This document shows, piece after piece, positions 1 through 9,918 of a stretch of DNA of 64,000 nucleotides. The notes under the pieces were generated by a model that saw nothing but the letters and a program-made list of their open reading frames with translations, made no database searches and was not told where the DNA came from. The translations under genes and the position numbers were made by a program. The stretch is from assembly GCF_024347315.1 (NCBI RefSeq), contig NZ_AP025460.1:3100001-3164000 (forward strand). Direction: 5' to 3'. The number at the start of each line of letters is the position of its first letter. Within the stretch, counting starts at the first letter, position 1. This DNA comes from Vibrio atlanticus. Lineage in GTDB: Bacteria; Pseudomonadota; Gammaproteobacteria; Enterobacterales; Vibrionaceae.

Positions 1-130
1 CGTCTGTCTCAAGAGTTTTAACTTGAGAAATACGGTTCGCTTCAACCTCAACAACAGTTACTGGGATAGAAACGCCTTCTTCAGTAAATACGCGGGTCAT
101 ACCCACTTTACGTCCGACTAGACCAATCAT
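1..130 (-). CDS. rplC: 50S ribosomal protein L3, N-terminal part (cut by window edge)
   Basis: Only the first 43 codons are inside the window. The translation starts [19 protein letters not shown], the typical N-terminus of bacterial L3, which binds 23S rRNA early in assembly of the large subunit. It lies 14 bp downstream of rpsJ on the same strand, as in the S10 operon of enterobacteria and vibrios. The ATG at 128-130 is preceded by a purine-rich AGGGAGA ribosome binding site. The rest of the operon lies to the left of the window. Confidence 0.95.
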
Positions 131-144
131 TATTCTTATCTCCC

Positions 145-471
<327 letters not shown>

Positions 472-564
472 TTATTAAAAATTACACAAACAATATCGCC
501 ACTCAAGCTCGAAAGAACGAGAGAATGCCGATTGATTTATGTGAAACCGTAGCATCCAAGATTA

Positions 565-600
565 GGACGCATTGTCAGTTAACTTTTGAAGTAAACACAA
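565..600 (-). promoter_or_regulatory. Putative S10 operon promoter with GC-rich start region
   Basis: On the minus strand TTGTGT (595-600) and GACAAT (571-576) are separated by 18 bp and followed directly by GCGTCC (565-570). A G/C-rich discriminator after the -10 is typical of stringently controlled ribosomal promoters. The same ACAATGCGTCC string recurs in front of tuf. Transcription from here would give a leader of about 110 nt before rpsJ. The -35 match is weak. Confidence 0.45.
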
Positions 601-870
601 GGTTTACTATTTTTATTAACCGCGAACATAAGCTGAGTATACATTACTAGGTAAGACCTACTCCTCAGTGCTCATTGGTTCACAAACCGGCGTTAGCCAG
701 TGCGATGCATTATACAGATCACGTTTTAGTATGCAAGTGGTGTTGGAAAAATAATCGGAATATATTTGTGCAGAGCATTCGAAGAAAAGTGTGTGACAAA
801 AGTAGAACGACAAGGAACGGGGATGATACTAAGGGAAAGCAAAAAGAAGTGGTGGGAAAGTGGAAAAATA

Positions 871-895
871 AAAGGGAAGCCGAAGCCTCCCTTTT
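871..895 (-). terminator. Terminator of the str operon (after tuf)
   Basis: Read on the minus strand, AAAGGGAGGC and GCTTCCCTTT pair around a TTCG tetraloop, with one G-U pair that forms only in the minus-strand transcript, followed by a T-rich run. It lies 46 bp after the tuf stop codon. Confidence 0.9.
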
Positions 896-941
896 CTTAT
901 GCAGTTCTTCTAATGAAGAGTGTGCAAAAATCTAAATGCTA

Positions 942-2126
942 TTAAGCGAAGATTTTAGCTACAACACCAGCACCAACTGTACGGCCACCTTCGCGGATTG
1001 CGAAACGTAGACCTTCGTCCATTGCGATTGGAGCGATTAGCTCAACAGTCATTTGAACGTTGTCACCTGGCATTACCATTTCTACGCCTTCAGGTAGAGT
1101 GATATCGCCTGTTACGTCAGTTGTACGGAAGTAGAACTGTGGACGGTAACCCTTGAAGAAAGGAGTGTGACGGCCGCCTTCGTCTTTAGAAAGTACGTAT
1201 ACTTCAGACTCAAACTTAGTGTGTGGGTTGATTGAACCTTTAGCAGAAAGTACTTGGCCACGTTCAACGTCATCACGCTTAGTACCACGTAGAAGTGCAC
1301 CAACGTTCTCACCTGCACGACCTTCGTCAAGCAGTTTACGGAACATTTCAACACCAGTACAAGTAGTAAGAGTAGTCTCTTTGATACCAACGATTTCTAC
1401 TTCGTCACCTACACGTAGGATACCGCGCTCGATACGACCAGTAACTACAGTACCACGACCTTGGATTGAGAATACATCTTCAATAGGAAGTAGGAACGGT
1501 AGATCAACAGCACGCTCTGGAAGTGGAATGTAAGAATCTAGTGCTTCTGCAAGCTCAACGATCTTGTCTTCCCACTGCTTTTCGCCGTTTAGAGCGCCAA
1601 GTGCAGAACCTTGAATTACTGGTAGGTCGTCTCCTGGGTACTCGTACTCAGAAAGAAGTTCACGAACTTCCATTTCTACTAGCTCAAGTAGCTCTTCGTC
1701 ATCAACCATGTCACATTTGTTCATGAATACGATGATGTAAGGGATACCAACTTGACGACCAAGTAGGATGTGCTCACGAGTTTGTGGCATAGGGCCATCT
1801 GTAGCAGCAACAACTAGGATACCGCCGTCCATTTGAGCAGCACCAGTGATCATGTTTTTAACATAATCGGCGTGTCCAGGACAGTCTACGTGTGCGTAGT
1901 GACGTTCAGGAGTATCGTACTCAACGTGAGAAGTTGCGATTGTGATACCGCGCTCGCGCTCTTCTGGAGCGTTATCGATAGATGCGAAATCTTTAGCAAC
2001 ACCGCCGTACACTTTTGCAAGTGTAGTACAGATAGCAGCAGTTAGAGTTGTTTTACCGTGGTCAACGTGGCCGATAGTACCAACGTTTACGTGCGGTTTC
2101 GTACGTTCAAATTTTTCTTTAGACAC
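942..2126 (-). CDS. tuf: Translation elongation factor Tu
   Basis: EF-Tu is the GTPase that carries aminoacyl-tRNA to the ribosomal A site. The protein is 394 residues, the usual length. The P-loop GHVDHGKT is at residues 19-26, DCPGH near 81 and NKCD near 136, followed by beta-barrel domains 2 and 3. It is the last gene of the str operon, 146 bp after fusA, with a terminator downstream. A hairpin and a possible internal promoter lie in the gap before it. Vibrios commonly carry a second tuf copy elsewhere, so tufA or tufB cannot be assigned from this window. Confidence 0.98.
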   Translation of the reverse strand: MSKEKFERTKPHVNVGTIGHVDHGKTTLTAAICTTLAKVYGGVAKDFASIDNAPEERERGITIATSHVEYDTPERHYAHVDCPGHADYVKNMITGAAQMDGGILVVAATDGPMPQTREHILLGRQVGIPYIIVFMNKCDMVDDEELLELVEMEVRELLSEYEYPGDDLPVIQGSALGALNGEKQWEDKIVELAEALDSYIPLPERAVDLPFLLPIEDVFSIQGRGTVVTGRIERGILRVGDEVEIVGIKETTLTTCTGVEMFRKLLDEGRAGENVGALLRGTKRDDVERGQVLSAKGSINPHTKFESEVYVLSKDEGGRHTPFFKGYRPQFYFRTTDVTGDITLPEGVEMVMPGDNVQMTVELIAPIAMDEGLRFAIREGGRTVGAGVVAKIFA

Positions 2127-2226
2127 AATCGTGTTCCTTCCTAGTTATGATTCGCCACGTTCATTATTGAGCGAGACGCGCCAGAAATTGCTATTTTATG
2201 CGCCAACTCTCGTTAGCGCAATATTT

Positions 2227-2265
2227 GGACGCATTGTTCTTTCAAAAAATGAAAAAAATGCGTCC
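2227..2265 (-). promoter_or_regulatory. Hairpin and possible internal promoter before tuf
   Basis: GGACGCAT (2227-2234) and ATGCGTCC (2258-2265) form a perfect 8-bp inverted repeat with a 23-nt loop that can pair further (TTTCA with TGAAA). Read toward tuf, the second arm forms ACAATGCGTCC, the same string as in the rpsJ leader. It could be an RNA hairpin, the start region of an internal tuf promoter, or both. Confidence 0.4.
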
Positions 2266-2272
2266 CTTTTGT

Positions 2273-4369
2273 TTAACCACGCTCTGCAATGATTGCATTA
2301 GCAACATTTTTTGGCACTTCAGCGTACTCACTAAACTCCATAGAGTAAGAAGCACGACCTTGTGTCGCAGAACGTAAATCAGTTGCGTAACCGAACATGA
2401 CAGACAACGGAACTTGTGCACGAATTATCTTCAGGCCAGCTGTCCCCTCGTCCATACCTTCGATGATGCCGCGACGACGGTTAATATCGCCAACAACGTC
2501 ACCCATCCAGTCTTCTGGAGTAGTTACTTCAACTTTCATCATAGGCTCAAGCAAAACTGGTTGCGCTTCTAGTGCACCCGTTCTGAAAGCCATAGAGGCA
2601 GCGATTGTAAACGCCATCTCACTTGAATCTACTTCATGGTAAGAACCATCATATAGTGTAGCTTTGATATCCAAAACTGGATAGCCCGCTAATACACCAT
2701 TGTTCATTTGCTCTTCAACGCCTTTAGCGACAGAGGTAATGAACTCTTTTGGTACGATACCATTGGCAATTTCATCTACGAAGACAAAGCCTTCACCGGC
2801 TTCTGATGGTTCCAGTTTCAGCCACACGTGACCGTACTGTCCTTTACCACCATGTTCGCGGATAAATTTACCTTCAGCTTTCGCTGTACCACGAATGGTT
2901 TCACGATAAGCAACTTGCGGATTACCAACGTTGCAGTTCACGCTGAATTCACGCTTCATGCGGTCAACGATGATATCTAAGTGCAGTTCACCCATACCAG
3001 AGATTAGTGTCTGGCCAGTCTCGTCATCCGTTTCAACACGGAACGATGGATCTTCTGCCGCTAGCTTACCTAACGCGATAGTCATTTTATCTTGATCAGC
3101 TTGAGAGCGAGGCTCTACAACGATCTGAATAACTGGATCTGGGAATTCCATACGTTCAAGAACAATTTTATGGTTCTGATCACATAGAGTTTCACCAGTA
3201 GTAACATCTTTAAGGCCGATAATGGCTGCGATGTCACCTGCTCGTACTTCTTTTACTTCTTCACGCTTGTTTGAGTGCATTTGAACAATGCGCCCTAAAC
3301 GTTCACGTTGTTTCTTCACAGAGTTGTAAGCTGTTTTACCGCTTTCAACAACACCAGAGTAAACACGGATGAAAGTTAAAGTACCAACAAATGGGTCTGT
3401 TGCAATTTTAAATGCTAGCGCTGAGAACGGTTCTTTGTCGTCTGCATGACGCTCTGCTTCGTTCTCGTCTTCATCGATACCTTTAATTGCAGGTACATCG
3501 ACAGGAGAAGGAAGGAAGTCAACAACTGCATCTAGAACAGCTTGTACACCTTTGTTTTTGAATGCACTACCACATGTAGCAAGTACGATTTCATTATTAA
3601 GGGTACGAGTACGAAGACCTTGTTTGATTTCAGCTTCTGTTAGTTCACCTTCTTCAAGGTACTTATCCATCAGCTCTTCATTTGCTTCTGCAGCAGCTTC
3701 AACAAGTTCTGTACGATATTCTTCAGCCATTTCTTGCATGTCTGCAGGAATATCTTCGTACGTGAAAGTCATGCCTTGGTCAGCTTCGTTCCAGTTAATC
3801 GCCTTCATCTTGATAAGATCGACAACGCCTTGGAAGTTTTCTTCAGCACCAATGTTCAGTTGAATTGGAACAGGAGTTGCGCCTAGGCGATCCTTGATCT
3901 GTTCAACTACACGCAAGAAGTCTGCGCCTGTACGGTCCATTTTATTAACGAAAACCATACGTGGAACTTGGTACTTATCAGCTTGACGCCATACAGTCTC
4001 TGACTGAGGTTCAACACCAGATGAGCCACAGAACACAACAACTGCACCATCAAGCACACGCAGAGAACGTTCTACTTCGATTGTGAAGTCAACGTGCCCC
4101 GGAGTGTCGATGATATTAATACGGTGGTCAGAGTACTGAGCTTCCATACCACGCCAAAACGTAGTAGTTGCTGCTGAAGTGATCGTAATACCGCGCTCTT
4201 GCTCTTGCTCCATCCAATCCATGGTTGCTGCACCATCGTGAACTTCGCCGATTTTGTGAGAAAGACCGGTATAGAACAGAATACGTTCACTTGTGGTTGT
4301 TTTACCTGCATCTACGTGAGCAACGATACCGATATTACGGTATTGCTCAATAGGAGTTTTACGAGCCAC
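2273..4369 (-). CDS. fusA: Translation elongation factor G
   Basis: EF-G is the GTPase that drives translocation and, with RRF, ribosome recycling. The protein has 698 residues, close to the usual 700. The P-loop AHVDAGKT is at residues 17-24, DTPGH near 88 and NKMD near 142, with domains II to V after them. The start codon is GTG at 4367-4369, supported by an AAGAGGA ribosome binding site and by the conserved N-terminus [14 protein letters not shown]. The gap to rpsG is 166 bp and is rich in inverted repeats, which suggests control of fusA separately from the ribosomal proteins. Confidence 0.98.
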   Translation of the reverse strand: MARKTPIEQYRNIGIVAHVDAGKTTTSERILFYTGLSHKIGEVHDGAATMDWMEQEQERGITITSAATTTFWRGMEAQYSDHRINIIDTPGHVDFTIEVERSLRVLDGAVVVFCGSSGVEPQSETVWRQADKYQVPRMVFVNKMDRTGADFLRVVEQIKDRLGATPVPIQLNIGAEENFQGVVDLIKMKAINWNEADQGMTFTYEDIPADMQEMAEEYRTELVEAAAEANEELMDKYLEEGELTEAEIKQGLRTRTLNNEIVLATCGSAFKNKGVQAVLDAVVDFLPSPVDVPAIKGIDEDENEAERHADDKEPFSALAFKIATDPFVGTLTFIRVYSGVVESGKTAYNSVKKQRERLGRIVQMHSNKREEVKEVRAGDIAAIIGLKDVTTGETLCDQNHKIVLERMEFPDPVIQIVVEPRSQADQDKMTIALGKLAAEDPSFRVETDDETGQTLISGMGELHLDIIVDRMKREFSVNCNVGNPQVAYRETIRGTAKAEGKFIREHGGKGQYGHVWLKLEPSEAGEGFVFVDEIANGIVPKEFITSVAKGVEEQMNNGVLAGYPVLDIKATLYDGSYHEVDSSEMAFTIAASMAFRTGALEAQPVLLEPMMKVEVTTPEDWMGDVVGDINRRRGIIEGMDEGTAGLKIIRAQVPLSVMFGYATDLRSATQGRASYSMEFSEYAEVPKNVANAIIAERG

Positions 4370-4394
4370 GGTTGAATCCTCTTATTAGAGACTT

Positions 4395-4526
4395 AGGGAC
4401 TATTGCTATGTCTAGATTATGCGTTAAAAGCGATACTTCGCTAAAAAGTGCTTGCCCTAGAAATAGCAATAGTTCCTAGCATAAGCATAGGAACTAAAGA
4501 AGTGCTGCAAGGAAACTTGCAGCACT
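4395..4526 (-). ncRNA. Structured leader between rpsG and fusA with competing hairpins
   Basis: Three inverted repeats fill the gap. A perfect 11-bp stem (4501-4511 with 4516-4526) has a 4-nt loop. An 8-bp stem pairs 4471-4478 with 4488-4495. A long arm at 4395-4415 pairs with 4457-4477 at 19 of 21 positions around a 41-nt loop, itself containing AGCGA and TCGCT. The second and third share bases 4471-4477, so they exclude each other. The long stem ends about 25 bp before the fusA start. This looks like an attenuator or switch-like leader; the function is inference. Confidence 0.5.
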
Positions 4527-4535
4527 AAAAAGGTA

Positions 4536-5006
4536 TTACCAGCGGTAATGTGCGAACGCTTTGTTTGCGTCAGCCATACGGTGAACGTCTTCACGTTTCT
4601 TAACCGAAGTACCTTTGTTCTCAGACGCGTCTAGCATTTCAGCAGCTAGGCGTTGAGCCATAGATTTTTCACCACGCTTACGCGCAGCTTCAACTACCCA
4701 ACGCATAGCAAGAGCGTTACGGCGAACCGGACGAACTTCTACAGGTACTTGGTAAGTTGAACCACCCACACGGCGAGATTTAACTTCTACCGCTGGACGA
4801 ACATTTTCAAGAGCTTCTTCAAATACAGCTAAGTGATCTTTACCAGATTTCTCAGCCATAACTTCTAGTGCAGTGTAAACAATCTTCTCTGCAGTAGATT
4901 TTTTTCCGTCAACCATAAGGATGTTAACGAATTTTGCCAGCAGCTCAGATTTGAACTTAGGATCTGGAAGGATCTTACGCTGGCCTATTACGCGACGACG
5001 TGGCAT
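4536..5006 (-). CDS. rpsG: 30S ribosomal protein S7
   Basis: S7 is a primary binder of the 16S rRNA 3' domain, at the tRNA exit region. The protein has 156 residues, the standard length, starting [18 protein letters not shown]. It is the second gene of the str operon, 103 bp after rpsL and 166 bp before fusA. In Escherichia coli S7 represses this operon by binding the rpsL-rpsG intercistronic RNA; the gap here (5007-5109) is long enough for such a site, but I cannot confirm it from sequence alone. Confidence 0.98.
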   Translation of the reverse strand: MPRRRVIGQRKILPDPKFKSELLAKFVNILMVDGKKSTAEKIVYTALEVMAEKSGKDHLAVFEEALENVRPAVEVKSRRVGGSTYQVPVEVRPVRRNALAMRWVVEAARKRGEKSMAQRLAAEMLDASENKGTSVKKREDVHRMADANKAFAHYRW

Positions 5007-5109
5007 GGAATTTCTCCGTTGTCTTCTTCAGGTTTTTTCCAAAACTTTTCAGAATAATAAATAAATAGTGTTTGGCCTTACTTAACGCTTTCTTTTAAAA
5101 AAAGACGCA

Positions 5110-5487
<378 letters not shown>

Positions 5488-5529
5488 CTAGCTCCTGATT
5501 TACTTGAAAGTAAGCTTGATGAAAAATCT

Positions 5530-5593
5530 AGCCCTATTACACATAGTGTAAATAGGGACGCAAAATTCTATTCAGCAGTGGGATGTGTGTCAA
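5530..5593 (-). promoter_or_regulatory. Promoter and leader hairpin of the str operon
   Basis: On the minus strand TTGACA (5588-5593) and TAGAAT (5565-5570) are separated by exactly 17 bp. An A/T-rich stretch like an UP element lies upstream, and TTTGCGTCCC follows the -10. The G/C-rich discriminator fits stringent and growth-rate control. The early transcript contains CCCTATT and AATAGGG arms (5530-5556) that can form a hairpin. Confidence 0.8.
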
Positions 5594-5665
5594 GAAATAT
5601 ACAGATCTTTTTTAGCCGTCTAGAGCTCAGGATGGTCTTTTTTTAACCACACTGATAAAATACCG

Positions 5666-5941
5666 CTACCAAGTGACTGATTTGTCGTTCAAAACAGTCA
5701 GTTTTACGAATCCATCGAAGTCCACTTGATCCAGAGAGCTTGAAGCAAGTTGTTGTAGACCTCGACTATAAAGATCTGTTTTTAATACCGACACATGTTT
5801 AACGGTTGAGATTTGATTGAATAACTCATGATTTGGAAGGCAAACATACACCGCATCTTCAACCAAAAGGATGTAATCCTGTTGTTGCGAGTACGCTAAT
5901 GCAAGCTTGAGTTTGTCTACTGATTTTACAATATGAAGCAT
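5666..5941 (-). CDS. tusB: Sulfurtransferase complex subunit TusB
   Basis: This 91-residue protein belongs to the TusB/DsrH family. TusB forms a heterohexamer with TusC and TusD that relays sulfur from TusA to TusE and then to MnmA for 2-thiolation of U34 in tRNAs for Lys, Glu and Gln. It starts 8 bp after tusC in the conserved order tusD-tusC-tusB, just upstream of the str operon, which is the usual gamma-proteobacterial setting. The sequence is the least conserved of the three, so the call rests partly on position. Confidence 0.88.
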   Translation of the reverse strand: MLHIVKSVDKLKLALAYSQQQDYILLVEDAVYVCLPNHELFNQISTVKHVSVLKTDLYSRGLQQLASSSLDQVDFDGFVKLTVLNDKSVTW

Positions 5942-5949
5942 AACGTTCC

Positions 5950-6306
5950 CTAGAAAGTCAGTATTTTTTTGCTCTGAGCTAACTTCTGCGTCAACTCATT
6001 CACTTCTAGCGCAGTCACATCGATCAGTAAGCTATCAGTCGAGAGACCAAACTGATTGAGGCTATGTTGACACACGTAAACCTGCTCGATGTCGTAAAGG
6101 TCCATAAGCTTGAATGCGGAAATATAGTCGCGTGATAAGGATTCATCAGGCTGTTGCGCTTTGAGAAGCTGTGTAACGCCATCACCGACAAAGAATACGC
6201 TGATGTCTTCACTGTAAGCTGAAGCCGCTAACAATGCGTCTAGCCCTTCCCTACCTGCAGCCGTTGTATGAGGAAAGCTGTTAAATATAAATGCTAATGT
6301 GCTCAA
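5950..6306 (-). CDS. tusC: Sulfurtransferase complex subunit TusC
   Basis: A 118-residue DsrF/TusC-type protein, with an N-terminus ([27 protein letters not shown]) that fits the family. It is a structural partner in the TusBCD heterohexamer for tRNA wobble-uridine thiolation. Its start overlaps the tusD stop by 4 bp and tusB follows after 8 bp, so the three genes are very likely translationally coupled. Confidence 0.92.
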   Translation of the reverse strand: MSTLAFIFNSFPHTTAAGREGLDALLAASAYSEDISVFFVGDGVTQLLKAQQPDESLSRDYISAFKLMDLYDIEQVYVCQHSLNQFGLSTDSLLIDVTALEVNELTQKLAQSKKILTF

Positions 6307-6692
6307 AACTGGACAACCCTATCTTGCGTCAGAAGTGCTTCAGATAAACTCCCTAAGCCAGCTTGGGTAAACCCTGTCGCCAAGTTAGATGCACTTAATT
6401 GATGTTGCGCCGCTTCTTCCGTGCTGATAACTCCACGCCTTAGCGCAGCAGCAACACATGTCTCTAAGCTAACATTGTGCTCGTCCGCCAGTTTTTGCCA
6501 AGCGGCAGCTAAATCAAATTCATCATTAGCAGGCACAGTAATGCCAGAGCCATTACTGACGCCGTCTTGATAGAAGAACACACTGTGAAGTTTGTGGCCC
6601 TGTTTCAATAGAGCCACAGCAAACTGATAAGCACTTCTTGCGGATTGTGAGCCGTAAACGGGTCCATTAACTAAGAGTGTATAGCTTAACAA
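6303..6692 (-). CDS. tusD: Sulfurtransferase complex subunit TusD
   Basis: A 129-residue DsrE/TusD family protein, the sulfur-carrying subunit of TusBCD. The conserved motif [12 protein letters not shown] places the active-site cysteine at residue 79, matching the catalytic Cys78 known in E. coli TusD. It overlaps the upstream yheO-like gene by 7 bp and tusC by 4 bp, so the four genes form one tight operon. Confidence 0.95.
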   Translation of the reverse strand: MLSYTLLVNGPVYGSQSARSAYQFAVALLKQGHKLHSVFFYQDGVSNGSGITVPANDEFDLAAAWQKLADEHNVSLETCVAAALRRGVISTEEAAQHQLSASNLATGFTQAGLGSLSEALLTQDRVVQF

Positions 6693-7411
6693 CCCTCTTC
6701 ATCCTCTGTTTTACGTTGACGGATGTACAAGTACACTGTGTGCTTAGAGATATTCAATCGCTCAGCAACGCGGTTAATCGCGTCTTTGATGTCGAAAATA
6801 CCTTTGTCGTATAGCTCCATCACGATTTGGCGATTTTTGGTGTTGTTCGATACAGATTTGTCTGCATTGATTTCTTCAATCGTGCGTTCAACCGTTTGGT
6901 CGACAAGTTCTTCAACGTCACTAGCAAAGTTAACAGATGACGCTGCTTCGTCCGCGTCTTGCGTAGGCATGAAAGATTGCAGAACTTGTGAGAATGGCGC
7001 ATCTAAGTTCACGTTAATACACAATAAGCCAATCACTCGGTCTTCACCATTGCGGATAGCAACCGTGATCGACTTCATTAGTACCCCGCCTTTAGCGCGA
7101 GTAAAATATGAACGAGAGAAGTTACGCTTAGAACCTTCAATATCTTTCAGCATCTTCAATGCAAGATCGGTGATTGGCGAACCAACCTGACGGCCTGTAT
7201 TTTCACCATTGGCAATTTTAATCGCTGAAGTATTGAGGTCTTCTAAAGAGTGTAAAACGATTTCACAAAACGGACCGATCAGACTCGCAATACCATCAAC
7301 TACGGCCTCGTAAGATCTTAAGATAATTTTATCGTGTTCACTGAATGGCATGACATGGACTGATTCCATTTCGAGTAACATGTCCGCATTGACTGTTTCT
7401 GTAGTAGTCAC
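6686..7411 (-). CDS. YheO-like PAS and helix-turn-helix regulator
   Basis: A 241-residue protein of the YheO family. An N-terminal PAS-like YheO domain covers about residues 25-145 (with [20 protein letters not shown] and [15 protein letters not shown]). A C-terminal helix-turn-helix domain ends in [17 protein letters not shown]. Members are assumed to be DNA-binding regulators; the E. coli homologue lies in the same place upstream of tusDCB. The overlap with tusD suggests that it is co-expressed with the tRNA thiolation genes. Ligand and targets are unknown. Confidence 0.9.
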   Translation of the reverse strand: MTTTETVNADMLLEMESVHVMPFSEHDKIILRSYEAVVDGIASLIGPFCEIVLHSLEDLNTSAIKIANGENTGRQVGSPITDLALKMLKDIEGSKRNFSRSYFTRAKGGVLMKSITVAIRNGEDRVIGLLCINVNLDAPFSQVLQSFMPTQDADEAASSVNFASDVEELVDQTVERTIEEINADKSVSNNTKNRQIVMELYDKGIFDIKDAINRVAERLNISKHTVYLYIRQRKTEDEEGC

Positions 7412-7545
7412 TTATTCCTTACCTTCGTGTGAAAAATCAACAAATTTATGTAAGTTTATCAGAAAATTTTAATTGCACACCTAGCTAACATTGCAACTAG
7501 TGATTTAGAACAAGTTTAAAAATCAAATACTCATATTCAAGTCAT

Positions 7546-7577
7546 AAAAAAAGCCTAACTTAAAGTTAGGCTTTTTA
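7546..7577. terminator. Terminator between fkpA and the yheO-tus operon
   Basis: AGCCTAACTT and AAGTTAGGCT form a perfect stem flanked by an A run on one side and a T run on the other, so it can work in both directions. It lies about 40 bp after the fkpA stop codon and separates fkpA from the yheO-like gene. Confidence 0.9.
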
Positions 7578-7616
7578 TTCAATCAACGTATTTTAGTACG
7601 AGGCTTTTAACCGATA

Positions 7617-8393
7617 TTATTGTGCAGGAGCTGCTTCAGCGTTATCGATATTTAGTAGTTCTACTTCGAATACTAGCGTTGAGTTAGCTGGGATAGTCGG
7701 TGTATCTTGCTCACCGTATGCTAGCTCTGGCGGGATAACGAACTTGTACTTAGAACCCACTTGCATCAATTGTACGCCTTCAGTCCAGCCTGGGATTACG
7801 CGGTTTAGTGGGAATGTTGCTGGTTCGCCACGATCGTAAGAGCTGTCGAACTGAGTGCCGTCTGTTAGCGTACCTTTGTAGTGTACTTGAACCGTATCAG
7901 TATCTTTTGGAGAAGCGCCTTCACCAGCCGTCATTACTTGGTAAAGTAGACCAGATTCAGTTTGCTTAACGCCTTCAGTTTTAGCGAACTCAGCGCGGAA
8001 GTCATCACCCGCTTTCTTCACTTCTGCAGACTTTTCTGCCGCTTGTGCTTGCATCGTTTCAGCAACACGCTTGTCTAGAGCTTCAAGAGCTGCACGAGTC
8101 TCTTCTTCGTTAAGTGCCGTCTTCTCTGCGAATACGTCTTCGATACCTTGAAGAACCATCGCTTTGTCTAGGTTAATACCTAGCTCGCTTGGCTTATCAA
8201 TGCTTGTGCTTAAGTAGTTAGCGAAAGATACACCGATTGCGTATGCCGCTTTGTCATCTTCTGTTTTAAAGTTTACTGCTGCAACTTTAACTTCTTCTAC
8301 CTGTGGAGCTTCTGCCTTTGGTTCTTCTTTCTGACAACCAACTGCTAGCATAACCGTTGCGGCAAGCAGTGATACTTTTAAAACTGATTTCAT
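7617..8393 (-). CDS. fkpA: FKBP-type peptidyl-prolyl isomerase, FkpA-like lipoprotein
   Basis: A prolyl isomerase and chaperone acting in the cell envelope. With the start at 8393 the protein has 258 residues. An upstream ATG at 8405 exists, but its own sequence (ATGGAG) contains the ribosome binding site of the 8393 start. The N-terminus [20 protein letters not shown] looks like a lipoprotein signal with Cys20, followed by an acidic linker, an FKBP N-terminal dimerisation domain (about 45-140) and an FKBP catalytic domain (about 145-250, [16 protein letters not shown] and ELAYGE). E. coli FkpA is soluble and periplasmic, so the lipid anchor here is a difference worth noting. Confidence 0.93.
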   Translation of the reverse strand: MKSVLKVSLLAATVMLAVGCQKEEPKAEAPQVEEVKVAAVNFKTEDDKAAYAIGVSFANYLSTSIDKPSELGINLDKAMVLQGIEDVFAEKTALNEEETRAALEALDKRVAETMQAQAAEKSAEVKKAGDDFRAEFAKTEGVKQTESGLLYQVMTAGEGASPKDTDTVQVHYKGTLTDGTQFDSSYDRGEPATFPLNRVIPGWTEGVQLMQVGSKYKFVIPPELAYGEQDTPTIPANSTLVFEVELLNIDNAEAAPAQ

Positions 8394-8524
8394 TGAATTC
8401 TCCAATTAATGGCCAAGCCATTGGTTATTGTGCACAAATCTAATGATTAGATTGGTGTGAATACGTTAGTTATAACAATATACTAGTCATATGTCTTTCG
8501 ACACAAACCGGATTATTGGATGTG

Positions 8525-9502
8525 ATGCGAATATTTTTCCACTCATTGCTATGTACGATTGTCATCACCTTGTTAAATGGCTGCTTTTTCTTCCAAGATG
8601 ATGACCAACGCTGGGAAATTGAACCCAACGGCGCCACCAGCTTTGCCCTAAGTAGAGATGGTCGCTTCGCGCTGCTCTACTCGCAGCAAAAACAGCTGCT
8701 CCTTTGGGATCTTGCCCAAAACAAAGAACTGGCTCAACTTGGTCCACAAGATCAATCCGAAAATCAAGTATCGCGTATTCGCATCTCTGACAATGGTCGC
8801 TTTGCCATTACCGCCAGTCAGATGAATTTCGCCGTTTGGGACTTATCTTGGACACAAGCTGAAGGGCTATGGTCGATTTCCGATGGCTTAATTCGCGATG
8901 TTGATATCTCTAGCAACGGTGAAAAAGTCCTGCTGGGCCTATCTAATGGCAAAGCTATCTATGTGGACTTAGTCACCGGACGCCGTCTGGAGTTCCTCGC
9001 TCACCGAGAAAAAGTTAATTCCGTCTCCCTATCTTCGAATGGGCGCTACGCATTATCAGGCGGTAACGACTATAAAGCTTACCTTTGGGATACCGAATCA
9101 GGCTTGGTATTGCGTACATTCGAGCATGAACAAAGAGTCGTACGAGTTGCCTTACAACGAGATGGAGAGCTAGCTTTTACCTCCGATGGAGGGAATCAAG
9201 CGATGATCTGGGATCTTGAGACAGGTGAACCTCAAGCTCAATTGCAGAGCTGGTCTCGACAGCTAATTTTCTCCAGTGCTCGCTTTTCTGATGACGGCAG
9301 TATGTTGGTAACAGGTACGCCATCTAGCCAAGTGAGCGTGTGGAATACTCAAGATGGTAAACGCATTTCTCGCCACGACGCCGAGCCATTAAAAGATGCT
9401 CGCCCTCCTCGTGCGGTAGTGTATGATGCAGCCTTTGATGATAAGAACCGTGTGATATCGGGCACCTCTGCGGGCATTGCCCAAGCTTGGAATGTGGATT
9501 AA
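8525..9502 (+). CDS. WD40-repeat lipoprotein
   Basis: A 325-residue protein with lipoprotein signal MRIFFHSLLCTIVITLLNGC (Cys20) followed by WD40-type beta-propeller blades. Repeats of the type SxNGRYALSGGNDYKAYLWD, DGELAFTSDGGNQAMIWDLE and DGSMLVTGTPSSQVSVWN can be seen along the whole length. A TTG at 8516 is also possible as a start, but the ATG at 8525 gives the cleaner signal peptide. WD40 propellers are protein-binding scaffolds; no enzymatic motif is visible and the function is unknown. It is followed after 5 bp by slyX, so the two are probably co-transcribed. It is divergent from fkpA. Confidence 0.85.
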   Translation: MRIFFHSLLCTIVITLLNGCFFFQDDDQRWEIEPNGATSFALSRDGRFALLYSQQKQLLLWDLAQNKELAQLGPQDQSENQVSRIRISDNGRFAITASQMNFAVWDLSWTQAEGLWSISDGLIRDVDISSNGEKVLLGLSNGKAIYVDLVTGRRLEFLAHREKVNSVSLSSNGRYALSGGNDYKAYLWDTESGLVLRTFEHEQRVVRVALQRDGELAFTSDGGNQAMIWDLETGEPQAQLQSWSRQLIFSSARFSDDGSMLVTGTPSSQVSVWNTQDGKRISRHDAEPLKDARPPRAVVYDAAFDDKNRVISGTSAGIAQAWNVD

Positions 9503-9507
9503 GAACG

Positions 9508-9735
9508 ATGACAGAAAAGCGAGTTGAACAATTAGAAAGCCGCGTGAATGACCTAGAATGTCAGTTGGCTTTCCAAGAGCAAACCATTGAAGAACTTAAT
9601 GAAGCGCTTAGCCAACAACAGATGTTGATCACGAGAATGCAAGACCAGATGAAGTTCGTGGTTGGCAAAGTAAAAAATATGGATGGCTCAAACCTCGCTG
9701 ACGCATCAGAAGAGACGCCACCCCCACACTATTAA
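9508..9735 (+). CDS. slyX: SlyX family protein
   Basis: A 75-residue coiled-coil protein starting MTEKRVEQLESRVNDLECQL and ending in the family-typical PPPHY. The ATG at 9508 is chosen over an upstream in-frame start that would overlap the WD40 gene. The whole protein except the tail is predicted helical with heptads. SlyX is conserved in gamma-proteobacteria near slyD, but its function is not established. A terminator follows about 100 bp downstream. Confidence 0.93.
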   Translation: MTEKRVEQLESRVNDLECQLAFQEQTIEELNEALSQQQMLITRMQDQMKFVVGKVKNMDGSNLADASEETPPPHY

Positions 9736-9787
9736 GTGCGGTTTAAAGATAACGAATTAATTCTAGCGACGCATATCGTTAGTTTCT

Positions 9788-9818
9788 CGTCCTCAATGTG
9801 TAAACACATTTCAGGACG
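9788..9818 (+). repeat. Imperfect hairpin downstream of slyX
   Basis: CGTCCT and AGGACG outer arms and AATGTG/CACATT inner arms form a hairpin with a small asymmetric bulge and a TAAA loop. There is no T run, so it is not itself a terminator. It lies 15 bp ahead of the terminator at 9833-9867 and may protect the slyX 3' end. Confidence 0.5.
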
Positions 9819-9832
9819 GGACATAGAAAACT

Positions 9833-9867
9833 AAAAGGGCGACAGATGCTTATCTGTCGCCCTTTTT
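9833..9867. terminator. Bidirectional terminator between slyX and iaaA
   Basis: A 15-bp perfect stem (AAAAGGGCGACAGAT with ATCTGTCGCCCTTTT) with a 4-nt loop, A run on the left and T run on the right. It can terminate slyX on the plus strand and the convergent peptidase gene on the minus strand. Confidence 0.93.
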
Positions 9868-9918
9868 GTTTGTTTAATCTGCGCTAATTTAACCAAAGCC
9901 AGTTAAGCCAATACAAGC

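Noticed and set aside
675..935. 86-codon open frame on the plus strand between rpsJ and tuf
   Set aside because: It overlaps the tuf terminator and the A/T-rich control region, has a Lys/Arg-rich low-complexity product, no ribosome binding site and no family resemblance.
4072..4311. Open frames inside fusA, tuf and other large genes on other strands or frames
   Set aside because: They are shadows of genes with clear families; codon use and conservation are those of the main frame.
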